Assembly: GCA_947499635.1 (NCBI GenBank)
Contig: CANMPD010000003.1
Location: forward strand, 1-64,000
DNA from: an uncultured Paracoccaceae bacterium
Lineage (GTDB): Bacteria; Pseudomonadota; Alphaproteobacteria; Rhodobacterales; Rhodobacteraceae
Direction: 5' to 3'
DNA length: 64,000 nt
Of this stretch, positions 42,901 to 51,109 are shown in pieces (positions within the stretch are counted from its first letter, which is position 1; the number at the start of each line of letters is the position of its first letter). The notes under the pieces are model-generated. The model was not told the origin of the DNA, did no database searches, and saw nothing but the letters and a program-made list of their open reading frames with translations. The translations under genes and the position numbers were made by a program.

Positions 42901-43171
42901 CAGCGCCGCGAATTCTAGCGGTAGTAACTTCACCGGAAATGAAGCGTGGGCGTATTTTAACTGTCAGGTTTTGTGGGGCTGGCGCTGGACCGGGTTCCCC
43001 GGCACGGCCGAACCCAATGATCCTGTGACCCGCGACCCGACCACATTGGTGAATCTGCCGGGCGAGACGGGAGGCAGTCAACGGATCATGTTGAGAATTC
43101 AACTGTATTTGGATGGCGACATTTTCCTAAACAATCCGACCATCAGATGGATCGTCTTTCAACCAACATGA
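39908..43171 (+). CDS. Central tail fibre/host-specificity protein (J-like)
   Basis: This encodes 1087 aa. The N-terminus is hydrophobic (MIRTLFRTLFFVVSVVITSA) followed by an Ala/Gly-rich segment, as in many J-like tip proteins. The core (HLVYHNSHGKNNRWLVHVIE; TYTFELDGPPLYDPRRDG-like) is the phage-tail domain. A fibronectin-like segment (PAIRVVWDSDLSETRVGVSI) and a coiled shaft (about 740-830: ATADEASAAVASALQASLED) follow, then a beta-rich tip. It probably makes first contact with the host surface together with the fibres downstream. Confidence 0.78.
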   Translation: MIRTLFRTLFFVVSVVITSAVPVQADPITAIAATITTFFGGSAAFAAFTATVLQNIVRVGVSLLIAKLRRKDQPQAGVQSNQTTSGGTQPQATVLGRFATKGHLVYHNSHGKNNRWLVHVIEMGDIPGASLRRLIIDGEYTDLGEDNGFEGRPMSTKTDGDTVYGYISFFDGRQTSASSYLVDKFGEDEGYPWTADHILSGTCYAVLSFRRSDEIYSAGVPSYTFELDGPPLYDPRRDGTAGGLGSQRLDDSSTWAHSANPLVIAYNVLLGLRLPDGSVWGGGFEQEALPYTQWAAAMNACDVPVASETGTRSQFTAGFEVGFDEIPADFLDELLATANAQVVETGGYWYPVVGVESSVSAQVFDDDVLVSEGWKYAPFPGLEDTFNAVTVSYSSPSSLWEASTLETIIMEDWVAADGRQKLYELTLPMTYDAAQGRQLAQALLSENRRFRTHELPLPGEYAHLRPLQNIFLTLADYGYSQKAFRVTEVAYDLQTLNVSVSLREMDPSDFEPDLTLELPETPRVTGPVVGSDAGVTGFAIAGETLTNGAGRAVAPAIRVVWDSDLSETRVGVSIEVRLQGQEASATVSTSDVAAGSYLYQPVQAAQTYEVRARTITPERNTVWSVWLTVTTPDVRLSPDVLSDEVWEAIADTGAAAVAPLFDDITGEIDAGLGHIARDLELASLDSLEGDLIAQDLVDGVSRRLAYATQDLHARVDDGVEAVAGLTVKIGVQFDDAVALIQQEATARATADEASAAVASALQASLEDTDTGLAATASSLSGVISRVTSVEGSVEALSESIASVETTVAGNTAQVAEAMTAVNGLQAEYVLRVSAGGEVAGMVIAADAGDANATVTSVAFAADAFSISSGDASVTPFAVYTRERTINGIVYPPGVYMENIYVGAGYLGEIQTGVIKSSNFEEEGGVAVSGAKIDLASGKAWFSDVVMSRSLILAQGSFTHSGTVSDDWVWNRVNTGIRIDNNASWNLTQAPLIAFASLGSAANSSGSNFTGNEAWAYFNCQVLWGWRWTGFPGTAEPNDPVTRDPTTLVNLPGETGGSQRIMLRIQLYLDGDIFLNNPTIRWIVFQPT

Positions 43172-43180
43172 GGGCTTAAT

Positions 43181-44647
43181 ATGAGCTGGTACAAGAGCGG
43201 CACGATAGCCTTGGAAAGTGGCAGTGTTACCGTCACAGGCAGCGGCACGCGTTTTAACAGTGGTGTCAACAGTGGCGATGTTCTGTGGGTCGACGGCATT
43301 GCCGTTGGTGAAATCGCTACAGTTGTGAGCAACACAGAACTTGAGCTGGCCAACGGCTACGCCGGTATCACAGCCTCGGGCGTGTCCTATTCTGTCCAGC
43401 CAACAGTTGGCGTTGCGGTCACGTTGAAGGAGGCCGTGCTTGCGGTGCTGTCTTCGATCAGTGGTGTAAAGGAGACGATCTTTAAGGGGGTGTTTCCATC
43501 AGGGTCGACAACAGCGCCCGGTATTGGCTTTGAAGAGGACCCTGACACGGGGTTTATGCGTTCTGGTACAAATCAAATGACCGGTGTGGCAGGTGGTAAG
43601 CGATCCATCATTTTTGGAGCGAACGGTTTTGAGCGCATAGGGATTGGCCTGCCTTCAAGTGAAGCCTTGGCGGCGTTGCACATCTCTGGCGATGATGTGG
43701 CCAGCGGTCGTCTGCGGGTTACACGCGATGGTGTTTCGGCAATTTTTGGAGTGACGGGGAATAATGCAGTCATTGATGCGCTTGGCACGGATGGCGGCGA
43801 CGGCACAGATGGCGGCATGTTGCTCTACACTGGCGGCCGTCTGACTGTAAGTGTGACGGCGGCGGGTGATCTTGGGATTGGTACGCAATCGTCTCCGTAT
43901 AGTAAGAGTAACCATACAGGAGGGGTGTTCTATGATGGCGTTGGCAAATCTCTTAATATCGCCCGCCAAAACGCGACTCCTGTTTGGATTAATCGCACCG
44001 GAAATGATGGCGGCATAATTGGCCTTCAAAGCGCGGGTACCACGCAAGGAACGATCTCGGTTTCTGGATCTACGGTGAGTTATAACGGCGGGCATTTGTC
44101 GCGTTGGGCACAAACGAGCGATAGCGGCATTTTACGTGGCAGCATTTTGTCATCCTTGGATGAGATGTCACGTTGGCGATTTCTGTCTTATGAAACTCCC
44201 ACCGGCCCGCAGCGTATAGAATATTTTGGCGATGCCGACGACGGGACCGAGATTGATATATCGGTTGTGGAAACCGTTGATGATGTCGTGGTTCTAAACA
44301 CCTACACAGCAAGTGTCGGCACAGAGGATAACGAACAGCTCACGCGCGTCGCCATGTCTGAAGTGGCTGGCGATAAGGCTGTGACAGGTGTGTTCGAGCG
44401 AATAGATGACAGTGACGAATACGGGGATGTTGTCGTGGCAATGAGCGGCGATTTCATCATTCGTATTCAGGCTGGGGCCACTGTCGCGCGTGGCGATCTG
44501 ATCGAAAGTGCAGGGGACGGAACCGGGCGCGCTCAAGCGGACGACCTCGTGCGGTCATCCACCGTCGCCAAAGTCACCAGTGCTATTCCTTGCAGCACAT
44601 ATGCAGACGGATCTTACACCGTGCCTTGCCTGCTGATGTTGGGGTGA
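43181..44647 (+). CDS. Tail fibre protein
   Basis: This encodes 488 aa. The first ~85 residues (MSWYKSGTIALESGSVTVTG...) are an attachment domain seen in fibre bases. The rest (VLSSISGVKETIFKGVFPSG, then GIGFEEDPDTGFMRSGTNQ) is a repetitive beta shaft with GAN and GDLGIGT motifs, ending CSTYADGSYTVPCLLMLG. From 43441 the DNA is repeated at 4167 in the degenerate copy, where it is fused to the tape measure. Confidence 0.75.
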   Translation: MSWYKSGTIALESGSVTVTGSGTRFNSGVNSGDVLWVDGIAVGEIATVVSNTELELANGYAGITASGVSYSVQPTVGVAVTLKEAVLAVLSSISGVKETIFKGVFPSGSTTAPGIGFEEDPDTGFMRSGTNQMTGVAGGKRSIIFGANGFERIGIGLPSSEALAALHISGDDVASGRLRVTRDGVSAIFGVTGNNAVIDALGTDGGDGTDGGMLLYTGGRLTVSVTAAGDLGIGTQSSPYSKSNHTGGVFYDGVGKSLNIARQNATPVWINRTGNDGGIIGLQSAGTTQGTISVSGSTVSYNGGHLSRWAQTSDSGILRGSILSSLDEMSRWRFLSYETPTGPQRIEYFGDADDGTEIDISVVETVDDVVVLNTYTASVGTEDNEQLTRVAMSEVAGDKAVTGVFERIDDSDEYGDVVVAMSGDFIIRIQAGATVARGDLIESAGDGTGRAQADDLVRSSTVAKVTSAIPCSTYADGSYTVPCLLMLG

Positions 44648-44695
44648 GAGAGCGATGAAGTCTTCCAACAACCACTCTTCAAATAGGATTTAAAC

Positions 44696-44980
44696 ATGTC
44701 TCGATATCAGGAAATCATAACGGTACCGTCTGACAGCTACATTGAGTTGTCCAATGGGGATGTCTTTGGCGCATTGGCCTTTGTGCCTTTGGATGGCGCG
44801 ATTGAGGTGCGACGCGGCGGGCCCACAGCCCCGAGCCAAGATAGCCGAGGCTGGCCCTATTCTACCAAGTTCGGCTTTCGCGGCACGCTTGCGGATGTGA
44901 GTTCTGACATAAGCGGCAACCGTTTATGGGGCCGCAGCCTGACCAACACAAATCAAGAGGTTTTGGTCGATCATGCGTAA
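44696..44980 (+). CDS. Small tail-fibre-associated protein
   Basis: This 94-aa protein (MSRYQEIITVPSDSYIELSN; FRGTLADVSSDISGNRLWGR) lies between two fibre genes and overlaps the next by eight bases. It is a near-identical duplicate of 5422-5706. A beta-rich connector or chaperone is possible. Family not recognised. Confidence 0.65.
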   Translation: MSRYQEIITVPSDSYIELSNGDVFGALAFVPLDGAIEVRRGGPTAPSQDSRGWPYSTKFGFRGTLADVSSDISGNRLWGRSLTNTNQEVLVDHA

Positions 44981-46652
44981 TCCGTTTTTTCAAAATGTCA
45001 GTGTTGGATTGTCTGGGGCTGCGATATCGATCACGGCGCAGGCCGATGGTACGACGCGGGTGTATCATACAGATCTTGTTGCAGTCCGGTATTCAACAGA
45101 TGGCGGAGCGACGTGGTCTGACGTTTTGGCCGCGATCAATGGCGAAGCGATTTTACCGACCGCACCGGGGGATAATATTCGGATCGATCCGGTGGGGTAT
45201 CTGTCTTTTGTTGTCCCCAACAGTAGCTTGCCAATTGCCTTGGTGTTGATCAATTCCAACAGTCACGGCATTGGCCGCGCGAATGCTGAGGTGGGCGATG
45301 CCTTTGTGGAGGGTGCGACGCAGTGGACGCAGGCGGCAACTCATGAGGCCATCAGTGGCGCGGTTCTGGATGTGAATGACACCAGCGGCAATTACGAGAG
45401 CACACATTTTAGCCCGATGGTGTCTTTTGCCGAAGCGGTGATGGCGTCTGGCAAGTACGGCGGGATCTGCTTTGTGCCAGATGGCATGGGCGCAACGGGG
45501 TTCAGCGACGGCGTGTGGTCTCCTGATCCCGCGGATCATCCGAACCGGCTAACGGGGGCAGTGGAGCGCTGGAACGCGGCGTATGCTGCGCTGGTAGCCG
45601 GTGGCAACACAGTCCATCCGCTTTGTGCAATCTTTCTCAATGCCAATCCTGACGCGAGCCTTATTGGCGAAAGTGCTGATCCCAGCATTGCGACGATGTT
45701 CGCCTATACCAACGCGCAAGACGCATATGTTGACTACGTCCGGTCACATCTGGACGGCGTGGATGCGACATTTCCGGTTCTTGTGTCCAATGCAATGACC
45801 GAAGGGCAGATCGGAAGTAGAGCGTTATTCGCAGCGGCCTCTGCTATGGGAACATCAATCCAGCACCGCGTGGCACATGCGCACAGCATATCTGTCATCT
45901 ATGATCGTGGGGACGGGGAGGCGGATAACCTGCCGATCAACCGGTTTGACTTGTTCCATGCCGACCGCGCAGGTGAATTGACCAAAGGGCGCTTGCTCTA
46001 TGCGGCGCTGGATAGGGCGATTGCGAATGATGATCCACGCGCACCCTTCACCAGTTTGCCGTTCTACAATGAGATTGCGCGCCTCTATGATTACCGCAGT
46101 GGCTCATTGCGCAATTGGATCACGAGGGCTGAGGATGATCTGACCGCCATCGGCCTCGCGGTCTTGCTGCGTCACGACGCGGGCTTTGGCACAACAGCGC
46201 ATGTTCGTCCCGCTGGCACAGGGCGGGTGCTCAAGTTCGGGGGGCTTGCTGCGCAATACACCATATCGCTGCGCTTACGACTGGACAGTGTGACGGCAAC
46301 CGCAGGCCTCTGCATGAATGTTGGTATTGAACACCGCTTTTTCCTTCATTCATCCGGCAACATCCGTTGCGGTCACAGCACGCCGCAGGAAATAGAGGTC
46401 GCGGGTGATTTGGTTGCGGGGCAGATCTATCAGCTGACGCTTACCTTTGATGGCACGACCATGATGCTTTATCGTGATGCGGTCGCGCTGGCCTCGGCCC
46501 CCGCTGCGCCGACACCGTCGGGGGAAATCGCAATCGGGGCTGGGGATTTGGTGGGGGCCAACGCGTTCACCGGTGACATGCAGTCTGTGCTGACCCTAGA
46601 CCGCGCGCTCACCGCACCCGAAGTCGCAGCACTTGCGGGGCTGGAATATTAA
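44973..46652 (+). CDS. Tail-fibre protein with SGNH-esterase-like and LamG-like domains
   Basis: This 559-aa protein starts MRNPFFQNVSVGLSGAAISI with a beta base domain. The esterase-like domain starts at LINSNSHGIGRANAEV, a likely Ser-containing block I. It ends with NRFDLFHADRAGELTKG, where DLFH supplies Asp and His of the SGNH triad. The C-terminal LamG/concanavalin-like sandwich (YTISLRLRLDSV; YQLTLTFDGTTMMLYRDA) should bind glycans. Such depolymerase or deacetylase fibres trim O-antigen or capsule. Last gene of the phage. Confidence 0.7.
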   Translation: MRNPFFQNVSVGLSGAAISITAQADGTTRVYHTDLVAVRYSTDGGATWSDVLAAINGEAILPTAPGDNIRIDPVGYLSFVVPNSSLPIALVLINSNSHGIGRANAEVGDAFVEGATQWTQAATHEAISGAVLDVNDTSGNYESTHFSPMVSFAEAVMASGKYGGICFVPDGMGATGFSDGVWSPDPADHPNRLTGAVERWNAAYAALVAGGNTVHPLCAIFLNANPDASLIGESADPSIATMFAYTNAQDAYVDYVRSHLDGVDATFPVLVSNAMTEGQIGSRALFAAASAMGTSIQHRVAHAHSISVIYDRGDGEADNLPINRFDLFHADRAGELTKGRLLYAALDRAIANDDPRAPFTSLPFYNEIARLYDYRSGSLRNWITRAEDDLTAIGLAVLLRHDAGFGTTAHVRPAGTGRVLKFGGLAAQYTISLRLRLDSVTATAGLCMNVGIEHRFFLHSSGNIRCGHSTPQEIEVAGDLVAGQIYQLTLTFDGTTMMLYRDAVALASAPAAPTPSGEIAIGAGDLVGANAFTGDMQSVLTLDRALTAPEVAALAGLEY

Positions 46653-46654
46653 AC

Positions 46655-46672
46655 GCCCCTTTGAAGGGGGGC
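46655..46672 (+). terminator. GC hairpin after the last phage gene
   Basis: GCCCC-TTTGAA-GGGG(GG)C directly follows the stop. A weak T context makes it an uncertain intrinsic terminator, but its place ahead of the phage end fits closing the late transcript before the host dcw cluster. Confidence 0.45.
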
Positions 46673-46720
46673 TTAAATACCCCTTTCAAACCCAACAGGC
46701 CAAAAACGCGTTGCTGTAAA

Positions 46721-46792
46721 AAAGTCTGTAATTCTCTGCAATAAAGTCTGTCACGCTACAGCAATAAAGTCTGTAACGCTACAAACCCTACA
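46721..46792 (+). other. Right phage end with three transposase sites
   Basis: AAAGTCTGT occurs at 46721-46729, 46743-46751 and 46766-46774, spaced 22 and 23 bp. The bases between are similar (GTAACGCTACA, GTCACGCTACA). The terminus is CCCTACA at 46786-46792, inverted relative to TGTAGGG at 7469. MuA sites are also about 22 bp, and the Mu right end likewise carries three. A further TCTGTCAC at 46795-46802 lies just outside. Confidence 0.7.
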
Positions 46793-47451
46793 AATCTGTC
46801 ACACTGTAACCACACTCATGGGAAAACATGGGTCATATGGGAAAGCATGGTCTATTTCAGGGTCTCAAGAAAATTCGAATCACTGTAGGACGTATTTCTT
46901 ACAAAATCTCAGTTGTTGAACTGTATTTTGATCGAGAGAATTGCTTGAAGACCGTGGATGTATTGGAAGTATAGGCGGAATTGTTCAGTTCATTTCAAAG
47001 TATGGGAAATTGTGGGTCGGTTCTGTGATGCTTTTGAATGTCTATATATCGTATTAACTGGATATATTTTTCTATATATCACCGATATGTTGATTTTTAT
47101 TCACTTCACTGACCATGCTCGTGCCTCAGGTCGAATCCTGTGTGGTTAAATATTCCTTGCTATACCATTATTTCCCATAGTATCCCTTACTCATCGGATG
47201 AGAACGGAGAGCTGGGGCGTTAAAAAGACCCCGACCATAATAATAAGCAGGTTTCATACAGGCCTTCGATTTCATCAATGAAGAGATCCGGCGCGCGGGC
47301 GAGCAGACATCCCCCCAGGTGGCGCGCGCAGTCGGACACCCCGCTTAGCGGGCCAAGGTGGCGGGTTGATCAGTGGCAGCGGATCAATTCGCCCCTTTTG
47401 ATTTTAGGCTCTGAAATGGGCCGCACGGGACGGTAGAGAAGGGACGGCACA
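46793..47451. other. Gene-free region upstream of mraZ
   Basis: This 659-bp stretch has no convincing gene; a 63-codon frame at 46958-47149 is Ile/Tyr-rich and lacks a ribosome-binding site. It contains TGGG repeats (listed separately). It also holds an AT-rich island with TCTATATATC at 47041-47050 and again at 47071-47080, and a small CCGC-TTA-GCGG hairpin near 47341. The dcw promoter must lie here or in the phage end. Confidence 0.55.
46819..46850 (+). promoter_or_regulatory. Candidate MraZ boxes
   Basis: TGGG starts at 46819, 46829 and 46838, with TGG(T) at 46848: periods of 10, 9 and 10 bp. A second pair lies at 47003 and 47013 (period 10). MraZ binds direct TGGG repeats with 10-bp period upstream of its own gene. 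The distance to mraZ (about 435-600 bp) is longer than usual, and promoter elements between are not certain. Confidence 0.5.
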
Positions 47452-47949
47452 GTGGGCCGCAGGTTTAGAGGCGAGAGCCAGCACAAAGTCGATGGTAAGG
47501 GGCGGGTGTCTATCCCAGCCTCTTTTCGGCGTGTGTTGGAAGCATCTGATCCTAATTGGCAGTCCGGTGATGCCCCTGAATTGGTGATTGTCTACGGTGA
47601 CGCCCGTCGCAATTATCTGGAATGTTACACTATGGAAGCCATCGAAGAAGTTGATGCGAAAATCGCGGCTTTGCCTCGTGGATCCCTCGCGCGAAAAGCG
47701 CTTGAGCGGATGTTCAATGGTCAATCCTTGCCAACGACGGTAGACGAGACCGGTCGTTTGGTTCTGCCTGCAAAGTTGCGCAACAAGATTGGTCTCAAGG
47801 GCGAGGCTTTCTTTATTGCTGCGGGGGATACGTTTCAAATATGGAAGCCTGAGACTTTTGACGATGTTCAAGAGATGGAAGCTGCTAAGCTCATGGATGA
47901 ATTGCCCGAAGGTATGGATCCGTTGGCGCTGTTGGATGGAGGGCTTTAG
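47452..47949 (+). CDS. mraZ: Transcriptional regulator MraZ
   Basis: This encodes 165 aa from GTG 47452 with AAGGGA upstream. Two AbrB-like halves are visible: HKVDGKGRVSIPASFRRVLE near the N-terminus and TTVDETGRLVLPAKLRNKIG in the middle, plus a C-terminal helix. MraZ forms a ring and represses the dcw cluster it heads. Candidate boxes lie upstream at 46819 and 47003. Start of the host operon after the prophage. Confidence 0.93.
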   Translation: MGRRFRGESQHKVDGKGRVSIPASFRRVLEASDPNWQSGDAPELVIVYGDARRNYLECYTMEAIEEVDAKIAALPRGSLARKALERMFNGQSLPTTVDETGRLVLPAKLRNKIGLKGEAFFIAAGDTFQIWKPETFDDVQEMEAAKLMDELPEGMDPLALLDGGL

Positions 47950-47952
47950 GTT

Positions 47953-48942
47953 ATGATGGACCGTACTGCTGCTTCCTCCGGTCCGCATGTTCCTGTCTTG
48001 CTTAACCCGCTTTTGGCGGCTGTTGCCCCGGTGTCGGGCCGATGGTTGGATGGTACGTTTGGCGCTGGTGGTTATACGAAGGGGTTGTTGGCTGCCGGGG
48101 CCGATCATGTCGTCGGCGTGGATCGTGATCCGTTGGCATTTGAGTTGGCCAAGCCATGGCTAGAGGATTTCAAGGGTCGTATCACACTGCAGCAAGGTGT
48201 GTTTTCCCGTATGGATGAATACGCGCAGGATCTGGACGGTGTCGTGCTGGACCTGGGCGTGTCCTCGATGCAATTAGATCTGGCCGAACGCGGTTTTTCT
48301 TTTATGAGAGACGGTCCATTAGATATGCGCATGTCGCAAAATGGACCATCCGCTGCGGATTTGGTTGCGGAGTTGAGCGAAGTGCAACTCGCAGATATCC
48401 TGTTCCACTTTGGTGAAGAACGCGCGAGCCGGCGGATTGCGAAAGCAATCGTCAAAGCACGCACAGAGGCCGCAATCACCACGACATTGCAACTGGCTTC
48501 GTTGGTCGAGGGGTGTTTGCCGCGACCAAAGCCGGGTCAATCGCATCCTGCGACCCGCAGTTTTCAAGCGTTACGTATTGCGGTGAATACTGAATATGAA
48601 GAGCTTTACTCGGGGCTTTTGGCCGCAGAACGCGCATTGAAGCCGGGTGGCCTGCTGGCTGTCGTGACATTTCATTCGGTCGAAGACCGTATGGTAAAGC
48701 GATTTTTCCAGCACCGTGCAGGAAAAACAGGTCGTGCGAACCGTTGGGCGCCAGAAGTCGAAGAACTGCCATCGCAGTTTGAGCTGGTCACGCGTAAACC
48801 CGTTGGTGCTGATGAAGACGAACTGGCGCAAAACCCGCGTTCGCGCTCTGCATTGTTGCGTGTCGGGCGCCGCACTGAGGCTTCGCCGGTCGATATTTCT
48901 GCTAAAGAGCTTGGTATGCCACAACTAAAAGAGGCGCGTTGA
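47953..48942 (+). CDS. rsmH: 16S rRNA (cytosine-1402-N4)-methyltransferase
   Basis: This 329-aa protein has the SAM motif [19 protein letters not shown], followed by [29 protein letters not shown], and the MraW-specific [21 protein letters not shown] and [15 protein letters not shown]. It acts on C1402 of 16S rRNA. It starts four bases after mraZ and overlaps ftsL (TGATG). Confidence 0.95.
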   Translation: MMDRTAASSGPHVPVLLNPLLAAVAPVSGRWLDGTFGAGGYTKGLLAAGADHVVGVDRDPLAFELAKPWLEDFKGRITLQQGVFSRMDEYAQDLDGVVLDLGVSSMQLDLAERGFSFMRDGPLDMRMSQNGPSAADLVAELSEVQLADILFHFGEERASRRIAKAIVKARTEAAITTTLQLASLVEGCLPRPKPGQSHPATRSFQALRIAVNTEYEELYSGLLAAERALKPGGLLAVVTFHSVEDRMVKRFFQHRAGKTGRANRWAPEVEELPSQFELVTRKPVGADEDELAQNPRSRSALLRVGRRTEASPVDISAKELGMPQLKEAR

Positions 48943-49307
48943 TGCGGACACTCCTTTATATATGTACTGTTTTGTCTGTTTTTGGCTTGGCATTTTGGGC
49001 ATATCAGGAAAACTACGCGACACAGCAAGTCCTAAAAGAAACGCGTAAATTACGATCTGAAATTGCAAGTTCTCAGGTTAAGCTCAGCGTGCTTCGCGCG
49101 GAGTGGGCGTATCTAAATCGCCCGGACCGGTTACGAGATCTGGCGGAAATCAATTTTGAACGTCTTGGCCTGCTGCCTTTGCGTCCACAGCATTTTGGTC
49201 GCGTGGATGAGGTTGCTTACCCAGTGGTTGAACAGGACATTCTCCTTGAAGACGGTGTGCTTGTGTCGTCTCTTGGCGTAGAGCCTGAACAGGGAGACGC
49301 TCAATGA
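48942..49307 (+). CDS. ftsL: Cell division protein FtsL
   Basis: This encodes 121 aa from ATG 48942, with a single N-terminal membrane helix (LLYICTVLSVFGLAFWAY) and a periplasmic leucine-zipper-like coiled coil (VLKETRKLRSEIASSQVKLSV). Size, topology and position between rsmH and ftsI identify it, although FtsL sequence is poorly conserved. It works in the FtsQLB complex activating FtsWI. Confidence 0.85.
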   Translation: MRTLLYICTVLSVFGLAFWAYQENYATQQVLKETRKLRSEIASSQVKLSVLRAEWAYLNRPDRLRDLAEINFERLGLLPLRPQHFGRVDEVAYPVVEQDILLEDGVLVSSLGVEPEQGDAQ

Positions 49308-51091
49308 TACGTAAGCCGTTACGCCCTTTGGCGCGCGTTTTACAGGCACGCGCACGCGGGGAAAACCCCGACTTGATTGAGCGGGAAAACATTGCTCAAC
49401 GTCATAGTGATATGGAGACGCAATCACGCTCGCGAGCTGAGGGGCGATTGCTGGTTCTCGCGGCGTTTTTTGTGTGTGCTTATGCGACGATTGGTGTGCG
49501 TATGTCGACGATGGCGACAGCCGAGGTGCAAGAACCGACCGCCTCTGCACGCGGTAGTGTGATTGCAAATCAACGTGCAGATATCGTGGACCGTCATGGT
49601 CGTATTTTGGCGACGAATTTCGAAACACACTCGTTGTATGCGCAACCGCCGCAGATGGTGGATCCAATCGAAGCTGCCGATAAATTAGTGGCGATTTTTT
49701 CGGATTTGGACCGGGAGCGCCTTGTCAAAGATTTCACCGGAAAGCGTAAGTTCCTCTGGGTGAAAAAGAAAATTTCACCAGAACAGATGCAAGCTGTTCA
49801 CGATATTGGGGATCCGGGGTTATTGTTTGGCCCGCGTGAGATGCGTCTCTACCCGAATGGAAAGCTTGCTGCCCATATCCTTGGCGGAGCCTCTTTTGGG
49901 AAAGAGGGGGTCAATGCCGCTGAAGTCATCGGTGTTGCGGGTGTTGAAAAGCAGTTTGATGATTATTTGCGCGATCCTGCCAATGCTGGGAAACCGTTGG
50001 AACTGTCGTTGGATATGACCGTGCAAGATGCCTCGGAGCAGGTTCTTTATGGCGGAATGAAATTGATGAACGCCAAAGGGGCAAGTTCCATCTTGATGGA
50101 TGTCCACACCGGTGAAGTTCTGTCGGTTGTCTCGCTGCCGGATTTTGATCCCAATGACCGCCCGCGTCCCCCCACGTCAGGGTTTGATCCGTCACAAAGC
50201 CCATTGTTCAACCGTGCTGTGCAGGGTGTGTATGAACTTGGTTCGACCTTTAAGATTTTTACAGCTGCGCAGGCGATGGAGCTTGGGATTGCAGGTCCTG
50301 ATACGGTGATCGACACACGGGGCCCTTTGCGTTGGGGCAAATTCCGTATTCGCGATTTTCGCAATTACGGCAATGAGATGTCTGTGACCAAGATCATTGT
50401 TAAATCATCTAATATTGGCACAGCGCGTCTGGCTCAGGAAATTGGTGTTGAGCGCCAACAGGATTTCTTGCGCCGTTTGGGCATGCTGGATCCAACACCG
50501 GTTGAGATCGTCGAAGCAAAAGGCGGTCAACCCCTGTTGCCCAAACATTGGTCTGAACTGTCAGCCATGACAATTTCCTATGGTCATGGTTTATCGACGA
50601 CCGCGATGCATTTGGCATCTGGTTACGCAACGCTGGCAAATGGGGGGCGTTACGTCACGCCCACCATTTTAAAGCAAGACGGTCCGAAATATGGCCTGCG
50701 GGTTGTCAGTTCGGATGTTGCCCATGAATCTCTGAAAATGTTACGCAAAGTTGTGTCTGAGGGTACGGCCTCTTTTGCTGAGGTCGAAGGTTACGCGGTG
50801 GGCGGCAAAACGGGTACCGCAGATAAGCCCAAGCCTCGCGGCGGATATTACGAAGACAAAGTCATCGCGACCTTTGCCAGTGTGTTTCCTGTCAACAATC
50901 CCCGTTATGTGTTGATTGTCACTTTGGATGAACCCGAGGTCGTCGCCTACGGAGAACCGCGCCGCACTGCGGGTTGGACTGCGGCCCCGGTTGCCGCTGA
51001 AATGATCGGCAGGTTGGCGCCATTGCTGGGATTGCGCCCAGAGATTGAACCTAAGCTGCTTAGTGATGTAACGCTCACCTCGAACGAATAA
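49304..51091 (+). CDS. ftsI: Septal peptidoglycan transpeptidase FtsI (PBP3)
   Basis: This encodes 595 aa. A membrane anchor lies at about 47-63 (RLLVLAAFFVCAYATIG). The pedestal region (GSVIANQRADIVDRHGRILA) is followed by the transpeptidase with S314-TFK (YELGSTFKIF), SSN at 368-370 and KTGT at 502-505. It crosslinks septal peptidoglycan together with FtsW. The start overlaps ftsL. Confidence 0.95.
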   Translation: MIRKPLRPLARVLQARARGENPDLIERENIAQRHSDMETQSRSRAEGRLLVLAAFFVCAYATIGVRMSTMATAEVQEPTASARGSVIANQRADIVDRHGRILATNFETHSLYAQPPQMVDPIEAADKLVAIFSDLDRERLVKDFTGKRKFLWVKKKISPEQMQAVHDIGDPGLLFGPREMRLYPNGKLAAHILGGASFGKEGVNAAEVIGVAGVEKQFDDYLRDPANAGKPLELSLDMTVQDASEQVLYGGMKLMNAKGASSILMDVHTGEVLSVVSLPDFDPNDRPRPPTSGFDPSQSPLFNRAVQGVYELGSTFKIFTAAQAMELGIAGPDTVIDTRGPLRWGKFRIRDFRNYGNEMSVTKIIVKSSNIGTARLAQEIGVERQQDFLRRLGMLDPTPVEIVEAKGGQPLLPKHWSELSAMTISYGHGLSTTAMHLASGYATLANGGRYVTPTILKQDGPKYGLRVVSSDVAHESLKMLRKVVSEGTASFAEVEGYAVGGKTGTADKPKPRGGYYEDKVIATFASVFPVNNPRYVLIVTLDEPEVVAYGEPRRTAGWTAAPVAAEMIGRLAPLLGLRPEIEPKLLSDVTLTSNE

Positions 51092-51109
51092 CGAGGCTCC
51101 GAGGATCTT

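Larger units (their letters stand above)
7469..46792 (+). mobile_element. Intact Mu-like transposable prophage with siphovirus tail (~39.3 kb)
   Basis: The gene order is: cargo, repressor (reverse), early regulator, parB-like, transposase A, B ATPase, small early genes, gemA/gp16, Mor-like, endolysin, holin, gp25-gp29 group, F, G, I/Z, decoration, T, gp36/gp37 group, tail tube, chaperone, tape measure, distal tail, hub, fibres. The candidate ends are TGTAGGG (7469-7475) and CCCTACA (46786-46792), which are inverted repeats with the TG...CA form. Just inside the right end are three AAAGTCTGT sites at 22-23-bp spacing, like MuA end sites. The size fits a Mu-type headful. No clear 5-bp target duplication is seen (GCAAT on the left, AATCT on the right), so the exact left end is less sure than the right. 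All core genes look open. Confidence 0.8.

Noticed and set aside
43441-46652. Invertible tail-fibre segment like Mu's G region
   Set aside because: The duplicate fibre blocks are in the same orientation, no invertase gene is seen and no inverted gix-like sites flank them.
46958-47149. 63-codon open frame upstream of mraZ
   Set aside because: AT-rich Ile/Tyr/Phe string without ribosome-binding site, in the presumed dcw control region.
47119-47150. tRNA-like T-arm (GGTCGAATCC)
   Set aside because: No matching acceptor, D or anticodon arms can be built around it.
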